Notes under the pieces: model-generated
Database searches by the model: none
Seen by the model: only the letters and a program-made list of their open reading frames with translations
What the model was told of the DNA's origin: nothing
Source of the DNA: Flavobacteriales bacterium
GTDB lineage: Bacteria; Bacteroidota; Bacteroidia; Flavobacteriales_E; Vicingaceae
Length of the DNA: 33,925 nucleotides
Direction: 5' to 3'
Assembly: GCA_015075325.1 (NCBI GenBank)
Contig: JABTUP010000029.1
Location: forward strand, 1 to 33,925
Shown here: piece after piece, positions 1 to 9,305 of the stretch
How the letters are laid out: each line of letters starts with the position of its first letter
Position numbering within the stretch: the first letter of the stretch is position 1
Made by a program: the position numbers and the translations under genes

Positions 1-621
1 ATTAAGCAAAAATTTATTGAAGGTGGCCCTGGTTTTATGGGTATTGTATTAGTGTGTTTAATTTTAGGACTTGCAATTGTTATTGAAAGAGTTATCTATT
101 TAAACATGGCAACTACAAATTCTAACAAGTTATTAAAAAATATTGAAGATGCTTTAAACTCAGGTGGTGTTGAAGCAGCTAAAGAAGTTTGTAGAAATAC
201 AAAAGGTCCTGTTGCAAGTATTTTTTACCAAGGGTTAGATAGAAGCCACGAAGGTGTTGATATGGTTGAAAAATCAGTAGTATCTTATGGAGGAGTTCAA
301 ATGGGATTATTAGAGAAAGGAATCTCTTGGATTGCTTTATTTATTGCTCTTGCGCCTATGTTAGGTTTCATGGGTACTGTAATTGGTATGATTGGTGCAT
401 TCGACGCTATTGCTGCTGCTGGTGATATCTCTCCTGCTGTTGTTGCAGATGGTATTAAAGTGGCTTTATTAACTACAGTATTTGGGTTAATTGTTGCGAT
501 GATTTTACAAGTTTTTTATAACTATATCGTTGCAAAAGTTGATAGCATCGTAAATGATATGGAAAATGCTTCTATTTCATTAATAGACATCTTAGTAAAA
601 CATGATTTATCTAAAAAATAA
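1..621 (+). CDS. exbB: MotA/TolQ/ExbB proton channel family protein (5' partial)
   Basis: Proton-channel subunit of a TonB- or Tol-type energy transducer in the inner membrane. It would use proton-motive force together with ExbD to drive outer-membrane processes. The frame is open from base 1, with ExbB-like residues (FIEGGPGF) before the first ATG at 37, so the gene is cut by the window edge and the ATG at 37 is probably internal. Visible are a first membrane segment (GIVLVCLILGLAIVIERVIYL), a cytoplasmic stretch, then two long helices carrying the family motifs LGFMGTVIGMI and TTVFGLIVAM. It is followed after 5 bp by a four-helix membrane protein and then two ExbD genes, which supports the assignment. 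Family identity is secure. Whether it serves TonB, gliding or another process cannot be told. Confidence 0.93.
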   Translation: MKQKFIEGGPGFMGIVLVCLILGLAIVIERVIYLNMATTNSNKLLKNIEDALNSGGVEAAKEVCRNTKGPVASIFYQGLDRSHEGVDMVEKSVVSYGGVQMGLLEKGISWIALFIALAPMLGFMGTVIGMIGAFDAIAAAGDISPAVVADGIKVALLTTVFGLIVAMILQVFYNYIVAKVDSIVNDMENASISLIDILVKHDLSKK

Positions 622-626
622 TAATT

Positions 627-1034
627 ATGAATAACAAATTAAATAGTATCATATTAATTGCTCTTATGGGACTTTCTGCTATCCTAAGCATATTGTTTTT
701 TGTTGGAGTAATTTCTGAAGGATTGCTTTTAACATGGTGTTATGTGCTTTTTGGGATAGCTGCAATCGCTGCAATAGTGTTCCCTTTAATTAATATGGTA
801 CAAAATCCTAAAGGAGCAAAAAATGCCCTAATTGGTGTAGTTACTTTAGTAGTTGTTTTTGCACTAGGATATGCTATGGCTAGTGGTGAAGAATCATTTA
901 CCATTGATGGCGTGTTGTTAGCTGATTCAGCAACTTCAAAATTATCTGAAGCAGGACTTATTGCATTTTATATAATGGGTGCAGCTGCAATTGCAGCAGT
1001 TGTTTATGCTGAAGTATCAAAAATGTTAAAATAA
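627..1034 (+). CDS. Four-helix membrane protein of the ExbB/ExbD cluster
   Basis: I do not recognise a named family. The 135-residue protein is almost entirely membrane: four hydrophobic segments lie at about 6-28, 33-57, 66-86 and 110-132, with a short hydrophilic loop (about 87-105) before the last. It starts 5 bp after exbB and ends 7 bp before the first exbD, so it is almost certainly co-transcribed and possibly an accessory part of the complex. A role as an assembly or coupling partner is inference from position only. Confidence 0.85.
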   Translation: MNNKLNSIILIALMGLSAILSILFFVGVISEGLLLTWCYVLFGIAAIAAIVFPLINMVQNPKGAKNALIGVVTLVVVFALGYAMASGEESFTIDGVLLADSATSKLSEAGLIAFYIMGAAAIAAVVYAEVSKMLK

Positions 1035-1041
1035 AATTAAA

Positions 1042-1644
1042 ATGGCAAAAAGAGAAATATCTGAAATAAATGCCGGCTCTATGGCCGATATTGCTTTCTT
1101 GCTTTTAATTTTCTTCTTGGTAACCACTACAATGGATACTGATACAGGTTTACTTAGAAAATTACCTCCACCACCAGAAGATAATCCAGAAGATATAGAT
1201 GTTAAGCAACGAAATATCTTTGAGGTATTGGTTAATGCAAACGACCAATTATTAGCAGATGGTGAGTACATTCCTGTTACAGAACTTAAAGATAAAGTAA
1301 AGGAGTTTATTAAAGGAGATCCTAACAATCCTGAAATGCCTGAATTTAAAAATGAAGATGTTCCAATTTTTGGAAATATTCCAGTTTCAAAACAAATAGT
1401 TTCTTTACAAAACGATAATGGAACATCATATCAAATGTATATTAAGGTACAGAATGAATTGATAGCAGCTTACCGTGAAGTTAGAAACGAAAGAGCATTA
1501 AAAGAGTTTGGAAAAAGTTACGATGAATTGGTAAAACTTTCAGAAACATCTGAAACAGTTAATAACCAAGTTGAAGCAATTAAAGCAATATATCCTCAAC
1601 GTATCTCTGAGGCAGAACCAAAAGCTATAGGAGGAGCAAAATAA
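1042..1644 (+). CDS. exbD: Biopolymer transporter ExbD/TolR family protein (first copy)
   Basis: ExbD/TolR-type subunit: a single N-terminal membrane helix (about 17-36) and a periplasmic domain. Asp16, just before the helix in the SMADIAFLLL motif, corresponds to the proton-relay aspartate of the family. A proline-rich linker (LPPPPEDNPED) follows. At 200 residues it is longer than the usual ~140 aa, with extra sequence in the periplasmic part and a charged C-terminal tail. Its stop codon overlaps the next start by one base (TAATG), and a purine-rich AGGAGG run lies just before that junction, indicating translational coupling with the second exbD. Confidence 0.93.
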   Translation: MAKREISEINAGSMADIAFLLLIFFLVTTTMDTDTGLLRKLPPPPEDNPEDIDVKQRNIFEVLVNANDQLLADGEYIPVTELKDKVKEFIKGDPNNPEMPEFKNEDVPIFGNIPVSKQIVSLQNDNGTSYQMYIKVQNELIAAYREVRNERALKEFGKSYDELVKLSETSETVNNQVEAIKAIYPQRISEAEPKAIGGAK

Positions 1645-2120
1645 TGTCGAAATTTAGAAAAAAAGGGAGTAAAGGACAACCAGCTATATCTACAGCTGCT
1701 TTGCCAGATATCGTTTTTATGTTGTTGTTCTTCTTTATGGTTACCACAACCATGAGAGAAACCACATTAAAAGTGCAAGTGGTTACACCAAAAGCTACTG
1801 AAGTAGAAAAGATGGAGAAGAAATCTTTAGTAAGTTATATTTATATTGGTGAACCTATTAAATCGCTTCAAGGTGCTTTTGGTACAGCTCCACGAATCCA
1901 ATTAAATGATGTTTTTGCCACTAAAGAAGATTTGTTTCAATTTGTTGAAATGGAAAAAGACAAAAGAGATGAAGCTGAACGTAACATGATAACTTGGTCT
2001 TTAAAGGTTGACCAAGATACTAAAATGGGTATCGTTACTGAAGTAAAGCAAGAAATGCGTAAAGTAAATGCACTAAAAATTAACTATTCGTCTAAGAAAA
2101 CAGATAAAATAGTTGATTAA
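1644..2120 (+). CDS. exbD: Biopolymer transporter ExbD/TolR family protein (second copy)
   Basis: Second ExbD-type protein (158 aa). It has a basic N-terminus, the transmembrane motif LPDIVFMLLFFFMV with Asp22 as the likely proton-carrying residue, and a periplasmic domain. Sequence outside the helix differs strongly from the preceding copy, so this is not a recent duplication; two divergent ExbDs next to one ExbB are usual in Bacteroidota and may form mixed assemblies. It is the last gene of the operon, followed by a strong hairpin with a T run. Confidence 0.93.
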   Translation: MSKFRKKGSKGQPAISTAALPDIVFMLLFFFMVTTTMRETTLKVQVVTPKATEVEKMEKKSLVSYIYIGEPIKSLQGAFGTAPRIQLNDVFATKEDLFQFVEMEKDKRDEAERNMITWSLKVDQDTKMGIVTEVKQEMRKVNALKINYSSKKTDKIVD

Positions 2121-2191
2121 TACATCATTAAAAACAATTTAGTGGCTTAACATCCTAAATTATAGAGTGTTAACTCATAATTATAAAAGTT

Positions 2192-2235
2192 AAAAGAAGA
2201 GGCTTATTCATTAATGAATAAGCTTCTTCTTTTTT
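2192..2235. terminator. Strong rho-independent terminator between convergent genes
   Basis: Arms 2192-2212 and 2213-2233 are reverse complements over 21 bp with one G·U pair. The right arm ends in a T run (2230-2235) and the left arm begins with AAAA, so it could act in both directions. It lies between the ExbD operon (+) and the histidine kinase (-). The rest of 2121-2297 holds nothing else I can identify. Confidence 0.85.
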
Positions 2236-2297
2236 ATTTATAAATTTCTAATGGCTTAAAGTTTAAGTATATAAACACATTAAAGAAGCTCGAAATT

Positions 2298-5200
2298 TTA
2301 CGCTGAGGCAGGTAAATCAATTTTAAAGGTAGTTCCTTTATTAGATGTAGTAAATTCAATATTTCCATTTAGTGTATCTACTATGTTTTTAACCATAGCT
2401 AACCCTAATCCCATTCCTGTTGATTTTGTTGTAAAATTTGGAGTAAATATTTTATCTTTAATATCATCAGGAATTCCAATTCCATTGTCAGTAATTGTTA
2501 TGGTATAATTATTTTTATTACAACTTGTAGCTATATCAATTTTACCCAATTTGTTATCAGAAAAAGCTTGAATTGCATTTTTTATAAGATTAGAAAACAA
2601 TCTGTTTAATTGGTCTTTGTCAGCAAATAAAATAGCTTCTTTTGAGCATTTATTTTCAAATGTAATTTCGACTTGTTCATTTTTATATAAATCAATAACA
2701 TTTTCTAAAACTTCTATTAAATTTAGTTGTTGCTCAAAAGTTTTTGGCATTTTAGCAAAGTTTGAAAACTCGTTTGCAATGTGTGTAAGTGTATCAATTT
2801 GTTCAACCAAAGTTTTAGCTGTTCGTTTAATTCTTTCTGGTAAATCGGTAGAATCTTTTTCTACCGAACGCTCCAAATGCTGAATGCTCAGTTTCATTGG
2901 AGTAAGTGGGTTTTTTATTTCATGAGCTACTTGTTTTGCCATTTCTCGCCAGGCACTTTCTCGCTCCGATTTTGCTAATAGCTTGGCACTTTTTTCCAAA
3001 TCCAATACCTTTTTATTGTATTCTTTTACCAAAGAACCTATTTCATCATTTGATTGCCATTCGATAAATTCATTAGACTTTCCCAGTTGCAGTGCTCCAA
3101 TTTTTTCTTTAATTAAACGTAGTGGTTCGGAGATGTAATTTGCAAACACTACTGCAATTGCTATTGAAACCAAAAATAACAATGCATAGATATTAATAAG
3201 AGCAGTAAAAAATTTTGACAACTCCTTTTCGAGCTGATTTTGCTTTGCAAAATAGGGTAAATTAAGGTAAGCTATAACTTTATTGTCATCGTTTCTAAAA
3301 GGTACGTAGGCGGATAGATAATCCATGTTGCCAATACTTTCGTCATGAATAAATGATGTTTTTTTATGAAAAATGAGTGACTGATATGCATGAGGATTTA
3401 TTCTATTGCTTATTAATCCAGATTCAATAATTTCTGGACGAGATGTTGCAATAAGTTTGCCTGAGGTATCGTATAAGTTGATATCAACATAAAAAACATT
3501 AGAGTATTTAATTAAAAAATTGGTAATAAAATTAGGATTCACACCTTCGAAAGTGTCTTTGTTTCCAAAAATGTTGATTAGCTCTGCAACAACCGATTGT
3601 AGCTTTTCTTTTAAATTTTTGGTATTTTGTTCAACATTTTGTTTTTCAATATAATAAGATGTTCCTAATCCAAAAAGAACGAACGATAAAAAGGTAGATA
3701 CAACAATAAAAACTTGAATTTTTGCACTAAAATCGGAAAGAGCAATTCGCCAGTTAAAAGGCTCAATTTTAAAAATTAGTCCTAGAATAAAAGATAATAT
3801 ACTAAAACAAATAAAGTAGTATGAGAAAGTGGTTAAATAATCGAAAATTGTTTTGTGCATTGAACTTAAAATAACCGTTGTATTTTTGTCGCTTTGAAAA
3901 TACAATTGATGTTGATTTGATTTATGTAAAATCAAAAACCCAGCATTGTTAAAATGTAAACCATTTTCAAGCTCTAAGCTAAAATTGTAATCTCCAAAAT
4001 TATTTACCAATTTGCCTTTTTTATATTTTGCATATGAATATTTGCTCATGTTAGCAGGTATTCCAATTTCTTTTTCGTTGAGTAAAAGTTCGGGGTAGCC
4101 TTCATTGTTAGACAAAAGTTTAGGTAACATTTCAATAAATAAACTTACATTACCTATGGTGCTATCATTATTTTGAATATTTATGATACCTAAATAACTA
4201 CCTACACCATCTTCATTGTATAAAAAACGTATGTTTTCATTGAAACCAAATACAGAAGTTGCTTCTTGCTCTATTTTTGCATTAAAAAATTCTATGCAAC
4301 TAACTTCAGTGTTTTCTGGTTGCACTACCAAAGTATCTTCGATTGAACACATAAATGGAAAAACATCATATTTACTCCAATAACCTGAAAAATATTTATC
4401 TACCAGATAGGCATCTGTTTCTTCTTTTTTGTCCCAATAATTTGCAATGTGATTAACTATAAAAGTGTCGTTTTTTATCTTCTCAATTAAATTTAAAAAA
4501 AGGTATTCGCTAACTGGGTCAGCCTCTTTTGCCAGTTTTTTGATAATAAATTCCTGATTAAGAGATTCTTTCTTTGAGGTATATTTTACAAATCCAACGG
4601 TAATGGTAAGTGCTACCAAAACTAACAATAAAGCACTTTGATAAATTTTTGTTTTGGTTGAATTATCAATAGCAAAAATTAATAATGCGAATAGAATCCA
4701 CGAACTTATTTGCCAATCTGTTTCGAAAACCAAATGAGCAACAAGAATAAAAGTCAAGGAAACAATCCAAAATAAACTGATTAATTGATGTTTAGTTAAT
4801 TGTTGAGTGGTATAATCGGTTAAAATCATTTTAATTAACACTACTAAACTTGTAAAAAGGATCATTACAATTAAAATTCCAACAAAACTGTATGCCGAAA
4901 GTTCTAATAAATAATTTATATCGAAACTAATGTTGGAATTGGTAATTAAACCAGCAAACCAATTAGTAAAAACAATATTTAAAAATGAAACCCCAACAAT
5001 TGAAAATAGTGCTTTCCACAACACATGTGTTTTGTTGTTTTTTGCTTGCTTTGTCAATAAAATAGTAATTATCATTACCAATAAAGTAGTAAACAAAAAG
5101 TGACCTAGCGATGGTAATAGGCTCGATTGACCAAATATGCTTGGATTAAAGATTTTTTGAAAATAAAATTGCTTAGGAATATTTAGCCAAATCGAAAAAA

Positions 5201-5924
5201 TATAAAATAAAAGAGCAAAAAAGATGCTGATTAAAGCAGCATGTTTTTTCCATTTTTTATGTTGTTTACAAAATTGATATACAAAAATCACCAAAAAAAT
5301 TAAACCCATAAAAAAAGCCAACATAAACAAACCGCTGGTTGACTCATAGTTTGTATTCATTATTTTTAATGAAAAAATAAATGAACCCTTGTTGTTGTTA
5401 ATGTTTTGGAAATCAGTTTTTTGATGTGTGGAAATTTCAACTTCGTTGTTCAATCCAAAGCTCTTGTGTAATTTAGAATCAACATGCTTGTTTTGAATAC
5501 TGTATTGATGTTTTATTAAAATTAACCCTAAGTACGTTAAATCATTTTTTTGCTTTTTAATGTATTGATACCAACCATTTTTTAATAAAACAATTCCGTT
5601 GAGCGAAACGAAATCATCAATACCATTAAAAGGTGCTGTAGAGTTTGTCCAAGAAGTTAACTCGTTGTTTTTAAATACATAAAAACTAATTCCTTGATTT
5701 TTGTTCAGTTGAACCAATTCCTTTTCTTGATAAAAAAATTGATTGGAATCGTTTTCCAACAAGCGATTTAACACACTGTTTACTTGCGATTCTTTTTTGT
5801 TTAAATTTTGGTTAAACTCATCATATATTTTTTGTGAATTCAGAAAAAAAGATGATATCGAGTAGATAAAAACTAATATCAATCCGAAGAGTAGAAAAAA
5901 ATATATTTTGTTTTGTTTTAGCAT
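2298..5924 (-). CDS. Large multi-pass sensor histidine kinase (NtrY-like C-terminus)
   Basis: Membrane sensor kinase. From the ATG at 5924 it has 1208 residues: one helix at about 6-27, an extracytoplasmic region to ~198, about eight helices between 199 and 447, a soluble region to ~690, helices near 695-718 and 737-759, another extracytoplasmic sensor-like region, a helix at ~908-929, HAMP (~930-975), HisKA with phospho-acceptor His1001 in VAHEIKNPLTP, and a HATPase domain with N box (Asn1116), DNGIGIP (from 1146) and a GMGLGL G2 box. The frame continues upstream to a TTG at 6008 (1236 aa), but that adds a second hydrophobic segment and I prefer the ATG. No response regulator is adjacent. 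Ligand unknown. Divergent from the TonB receptor gene. Confidence 0.92.
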   Translation of the reverse strand: MLKQNKIYFFLLFGLILVFIYSISSFFLNSQKIYDEFNQNLNKKESQVNSVLNRLLENDSNQFFYQEKELVQLNKNQGISFYVFKNNELTSWTNSTAPFNGIDDFVSLNGIVLLKNGWYQYIKKQKNDLTYLGLILIKHQYSIQNKHVDSKLHKSFGLNNEVEISTHQKTDFQNINNNKGSFIFSLKIMNTNYESTSGLFMLAFFMGLIFLVIFVYQFCKQHKKWKKHAALISIFFALLFYIFSIWLNIPKQFYFQKIFNPSIFGQSSLLPSLGHFLFTTLLVMIITILLTKQAKNNKTHVLWKALFSIVGVSFLNIVFTNWFAGLITNSNISFDINYLLELSAYSFVGILIVMILFTSLVVLIKMILTDYTTQQLTKHQLISLFWIVSLTFILVAHLVFETDWQISSWILFALLIFAIDNSTKTKIYQSALLLVLVALTITVGFVKYTSKKESLNQEFIIKKLAKEADPVSEYLFLNLIEKIKNDTFIVNHIANYWDKKEETDAYLVDKYFSGYWSKYDVFPFMCSIEDTLVVQPENTEVSCIEFFNAKIEQEATSVFGFNENIRFLYNEDGVGSYLGIINIQNNDSTIGNVSLFIEMLPKLLSNNEGYPELLLNEKEIGIPANMSKYSYAKYKKGKLVNNFGDYNFSLELENGLHFNNAGFLILHKSNQHQLYFQSDKNTTVILSSMHKTIFDYLTTFSYYFICFSILSFILGLIFKIEPFNWRIALSDFSAKIQVFIVVSTFLSFVLFGLGTSYYIEKQNVEQNTKNLKEKLQSVVAELINIFGNKDTFEGVNPNFITNFLIKYSNVFYVDINLYDTSGKLIATSRPEIIESGLISNRINPHAYQSLIFHKKTSFIHDESIGNMDYLSAYVPFRNDDNKVIAYLNLPYFAKQNQLEKELSKFFTALINIYALLFLVSIAIAVVFANYISEPLRLIKEKIGALQLGKSNEFIEWQSNDEIGSLVKEYNKKVLDLEKSAKLLAKSERESAWREMAKQVAHEIKNPLTPMKLSIQHLERSVEKDSTDLPERIKRTAKTLVEQIDTLTHIANEFSNFAKMPKTFEQQLNLIEVLENVIDLYKNEQVEITFENKCSKEAILFADKDQLNRLFSNLIKNAIQAFSDNKLGKIDIATSCNKNNYTITITDNGIGIPDDIKDKIFTPNFTTKSTGMGLGLAMVKNIVDTLNGNIEFTTSNKGTTFKIDLPASA

Positions 5925-6052
5925 AGGCTTATTACCAAAATTGCATAAATAAATTTGAATAAAAATAAGAAATGCAATTAAAAGAAACTTTCTTAAAGTT
6001 TTATTCAACCAATTTTTTTGATAAACGGTAAATTAAATCCATAAGTCGAGTG

Positions 6053-6060
6053 TATTTTTG
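6053..6060 (+). promoter_or_regulatory. Putative Bacteroidota -7 element (TAnnTTTG)
   Basis: TATTTTTG matches the Bacteroidota sigma-ABfA -7 consensus TAnnTTTG and lies 19 bases before the ATG of the TonB receptor gene. No clear -33 TTG was found at the usual spacing, so this rests on one motif. Confidence 0.4.
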
Positions 6061-6079
6061 CACAAACTTTTTAAAATTC

Positions 6080-8437
6080 ATGTCGAAACGCTTTATTTTA
6101 TTGCTTTTTATAATTCCATCTTTGCTTTTTGCTCAAGAAAAATTTACACTTAGCGGAAACATTAAAGATGCCGCCGATGGTGAAGATTTGGTTGGTGTAA
6201 CGGTATTTATAAAAGAATTATCTGGTGTTGGAACAGTTACCAATTTATATGGATTTTATTCCATTACACTTCCAAAAGGAACCTATACGGTTCAATACAA
6301 ATACCTTGGATATCAAACAATAGAATTTAAAGTTGATTTATCAAAAAATACTAAAAACAACGTTCAATTATCTTCAGCAACAACCGAATTAAACGTAGTA
6401 GAAATTACTGCCGAAAAAGAAAATCAAAACATACGTTCAACCGAAATGAGTGTTGAAAAGATAAGCATAAAAGATGTTTCCACAATTCCAGTACTGTTTG
6501 GCGAAAACGATGTAATTAAAGTAATTCAACTGCTTCCGGGTGTTAAATCGGCTGGAGAAGGTAATTCTGGTTTTTTTGTTAGAGGAGGAAAAACGGATCA
6601 AAATTTAATATTATTAGATGGAGCTCCTGTTTATAATGCTTCACATTTATTGGGTTTCTTTTCTGTTTTTAATCCCGATGCAATTAAAGATTTAACCTTA
6701 TTCAAGGGAGGAATTCCTGCTCAGTATGGTGGTCGACTTTCTTCGGTAATGGATATTAAAATGAAAGAAGGAAATTCGAAAGAATTTAAAGCAACTGGTG
6801 GTATTGGAATTTTATCGTCGAGGCTAACCATTGAAGGGCCTTTAGTTAAGGATAAAAGCTCGTTTATTGTAAGTGCAAGAAGAACCTATTTTGATATGTT
6901 TTTAAAGCTTTCTAACAAAGAAGATTTAAAAAATACGATACTTTATTTCTATGATTTAAATATTAAAGCAAATTATCAATTCTCAGACAAAGACCGCCTT
7001 TTTGTGTCGGGTTATTTTGGAAGAGATAACTTTGGATTCGCCAACCGATTTGGTTTTGATTACGGTAATGCTACAGCAACAGTTCGTTGGAACCATTTAT
7101 ACAACGATAAATTGTTTAGCAATACTTCGTTTATTTATTCGCAATACAATTATAAAATTGATATAAAAGCAGCTGGTTTTACAATAGATTCTCAAATTAA
7201 AGATTACACTTTGAAACAAGATGTTGACTTTTTTTGGAACGAAAACAACAAACTAAAATTTGGTGGAAGCATTATTCACCATACGTTTAATCCAGGTGAA
7301 ATTAACTCAACTGGCGAATCGGTTGGCGATACCAAAATCGAAAATCGAACAGCTTTAGAATCGGGTTTGTTTGTTAGTAACGACCAAAAATTTAATGAGT
7401 CGTGGTCGGCAACTTATGGTATCAGGTATTCTAATTTTACTCAAATTGGACCAGGTGAAATTTATACTTTCAAAACCGACGGACAAGTTAAAGACACACT
7501 AAAATACACTTCAAATAATGTTATTGCAAGTTATCATGGTTTTGAGCCTCGTTTGAGTTTAAATTATACTATTAACGAAAGCACTTCTATTAAATCATCG
7601 TACAATCGCATGTATCAGTATTTACATTTACTATCCAACTCTTCGGGTGGTAACCCAACCGACACATGGTTGCCAACTAGCAATAATGTTTTACCAGAAA
7701 TTGCCGACCAAGTTGCCATAGGATATTTTAAAAACTTTAATGATAACGCTTATGAATTTTCGGTTGAAACCTATTATAAAAAAATGCAAAATGTTATCGA
7801 CTACAGAACGGGTGCAAGCATTTCGTTAAACCCAACTGTAGAAGGTGAATTATTGTATGGAGATGGAAGAGCATACGGTGTAGAGTTTTATATTAAACGT
7901 AAAAAAGGTAACCTAACAGGTTGGATAAGTTATACACTTGCTCGAACAGAAGCTAAAATTGAAGGTATAAATAATTACAAATGGTTTCCTGCAAAACAAG
8001 ATAGAACACACGATTTATCAATTGTTGCTATGTATGCTCTGTCAGAAAGAGTTAAAATATCTTCTACATTTGTGTTTTATACAGGCAATGCGGTAACTTT
8101 TCCAACAGGAAAATATGTTGTTGACGGACAAACAATAAACTTGTATTCCGACAGAAACGCTTCTAGATTCCCAAATTACCACCGATTGGATTTTGGGTTA
8201 ACTCTCGATGGAAAAGGTTATAAACTAGTTACCAACCCTGAAACAGGATTAAAAGAGAAAAAAGATAAACGTTTTACTTCAAGCTGGAATTTTTCGATTT
8301 ATAACTTATATGGAAGAGAAAATCCTTACTCATATACCTTTAGAGAAAATGAAGACAATCCATTAAAAACAGAAGCTGTTCAATTTTCATTGTTTAAATA
8401 TCCTTTACCAGCCGTAACTTATAATTTTAATTTCTAA
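6080..8437 (+). CDS. TonB-dependent receptor with carboxypeptidase-regulatory-like N-terminal domain
   Basis: Outer-membrane active-transport receptor. The ATG at 6080 gives a clean signal peptide (MSKRFILLLFIIPSLLFAQ). The frame extends to a GTG at 6050, but those ten residues would precede the signal and are unlikely. After the signal come a CarboxypepD_reg-like domain (about 22-105, beginning FTLSGNIKDAADGEDLVGV), a TonB plug domain (about 125-230, including LILLDGAPVYNASHLLGFF and the conserved QYGGRLSSVMDI) and a 22-strand-type barrel to the aromatic C-terminus (YNFNF). Length 785 aa is normal. It is followed after 4 bp by a DUF4249 lipoprotein, a standard pair in this phylum. Substrate unknown. 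It would be energised by an ExbB/ExbD complex such as the one at 1-2120. Confidence 0.94.
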   Translation: MSKRFILLLFIIPSLLFAQEKFTLSGNIKDAADGEDLVGVTVFIKELSGVGTVTNLYGFYSITLPKGTYTVQYKYLGYQTIEFKVDLSKNTKNNVQLSSATTELNVVEITAEKENQNIRSTEMSVEKISIKDVSTIPVLFGENDVIKVIQLLPGVKSAGEGNSGFFVRGGKTDQNLILLDGAPVYNASHLLGFFSVFNPDAIKDLTLFKGGIPAQYGGRLSSVMDIKMKEGNSKEFKATGGIGILSSRLTIEGPLVKDKSSFIVSARRTYFDMFLKLSNKEDLKNTILYFYDLNIKANYQFSDKDRLFVSGYFGRDNFGFANRFGFDYGNATATVRWNHLYNDKLFSNTSFIYSQYNYKIDIKAAGFTIDSQIKDYTLKQDVDFFWNENNKLKFGGSIIHHTFNPGEINSTGESVGDTKIENRTALESGLFVSNDQKFNESWSATYGIRYSNFTQIGPGEIYTFKTDGQVKDTLKYTSNNVIASYHGFEPRLSLNYTINESTSIKSSYNRMYQYLHLLSNSSGGNPTDTWLPTSNNVLPEIADQVAIGYFKNFNDNAYEFSVETYYKKMQNVIDYRTGASISLNPTVEGELLYGDGRAYGVEFYIKRKKGNLTGWISYTLARTEAKIEGINNYKWFPAKQDRTHDLSIVAMYALSERVKISSTFVFYTGNAVTFPTGKYVVDGQTINLYSDRNASRFPNYHRLDFGLTLDGKGYKLVTNPETGLKEKKDKRFTSSWNFSIYNLYGRENPYSYTFRENEDNPLKTEAVQFSLFKYPLPAVTYNFNF

Positions 8438-8441
8438 AACC

Positions 8442-9260
8442 ATGAAATCCGCTCAAATAAATATAAAACTACTTTTTGTAATAGCTTTAGCACTTACTAT
8501 AATTTCGTGCGAAAAAGTTGTTGAGCTCGATTTAGATGATGAAAACCAAATGCTGGTTGTTGAAGGTATTGTTCATGATTCAATTGGCGATAATTTTGTT
8601 TTATTAAGTAAATCTAAGCCATTTAATGATAATTCAGGAGGCTTTCAAACTGTTTCGGGAGCCGAAGTTATTGTTAGAGATGATTTAGGAAATACGTTTG
8701 TTTTAACAGAAAGAAATGCTGGTTATTATAAAAACGATTCGCTAAAAGGAACAACTGGCAGAACTTATTTTTTAACAGTAAGAACAGGTGAAAAAGTTGT
8801 GGCAGCTCAATCTTCAATGGGTTGGAGAGTGAACTTAGATTCTCTTTCTTACGAAAAAATAGATTCTCCATTTGGTGGCTCAAATGAAGTTGAATCAGAT
8901 GAATACCGAGTTTTTACCCATTTTTTTGACCCACCAATTATTAAAAATTTTTACAGAATCAAGGCATTTGTAAAAGGAGTTCAAGAAAAAGGATTTATTG
9001 TTCTCGACGATAATTTGATTGAAGGCGATAGTGTTGTTTTTCCAATTTTTCAATCTCGATTTTTAGAAAAGGATACCGTTACTGTTCAATTGTTGTCGAT
9101 AGACGAAAAAAACTACAGGTATTTTAATGCCATTGCGGCATCACAAAACGGAGAAGTTCCTGGAAATCCTGAAACCAATTTGGTTGGTAAAAATGTGGTA
9201 GGTTATTTTGGTGCTTATGCCAAAAGTGAACGAAAAATTGTAATGAATCCATTGCCTTAA
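8442..9260 (+). CDS. DUF4249-type lipoprotein
   Basis: Predicted outer-membrane lipoprotein, 272 aa. The N-terminus has a hydrophobic signal and a lipobox-like ALTIISC, with the cysteine at 23, followed by EKVVELDLDDENQMLVVEG, typical of DUF4249 proteins, and then a beta-rich domain. It starts 4 bp after the TonB receptor stop and is surely co-expressed with it. In Bacteroidota such proteins accompany CarboxypepD_reg TonB receptors, possibly as a surface partner; the biochemical function is unknown. It is somewhat shorter than many family members, and the frame ends cleanly at a terminator-like hairpin. Confidence 0.85.
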   Translation: MKSAQINIKLLFVIALALTIISCEKVVELDLDDENQMLVVEGIVHDSIGDNFVLLSKSKPFNDNSGGFQTVSGAEVIVRDDLGNTFVLTERNAGYYKNDSLKGTTGRTYFLTVRTGEKVVAAQSSMGWRVNLDSLSYEKIDSPFGGSNEVESDEYRVFTHFFDPPIIKNFYRIKAFVKGVQEKGFIVLDDNLIEGDSVVFPIFQSRFLEKDTVTVQLLSIDEKNYRYFNAIAASQNGEVPGNPETNLVGKNVVGYFGAYAKSERKIVMNPLP

Positions 9261-9262
9261 AA

Positions 9263-9302
9263 TTTAGAAGCAAAGCTTTTTTTAAAAAGCTTTGCTTCTA
9301 AA
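9263..9302. terminator. Perfect 19-bp inverted repeat between convergent genes
   Basis: Arms 9263-9281 and 9284-9302 are perfect reverse complements (core AGAAGCAAAGC). It sits between the stops of the DUF4249 gene (+) and a lipoprotein gene (-), almost touching the latter. There is no good T run on either side, so it may be a bidirectional terminator that relies on its stem, or a transcript-stabilising 3' hairpin. Confidence 0.7.
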
Positions 9303-9305
9303 TGA

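Noticed and set aside
5925..6008. N-terminal extension of the histidine kinase from TTG 6008
   Set aside because: It adds a second hydrophobic segment directly before the first helix. The ATG at 5924 gives a more sensible topology, though the longer form is not excluded.
6050..6079. GTG start for the TonB receptor
   Set aside because: It would place ten residues ahead of an otherwise ideal signal peptide and overlaps the putative -7 element.
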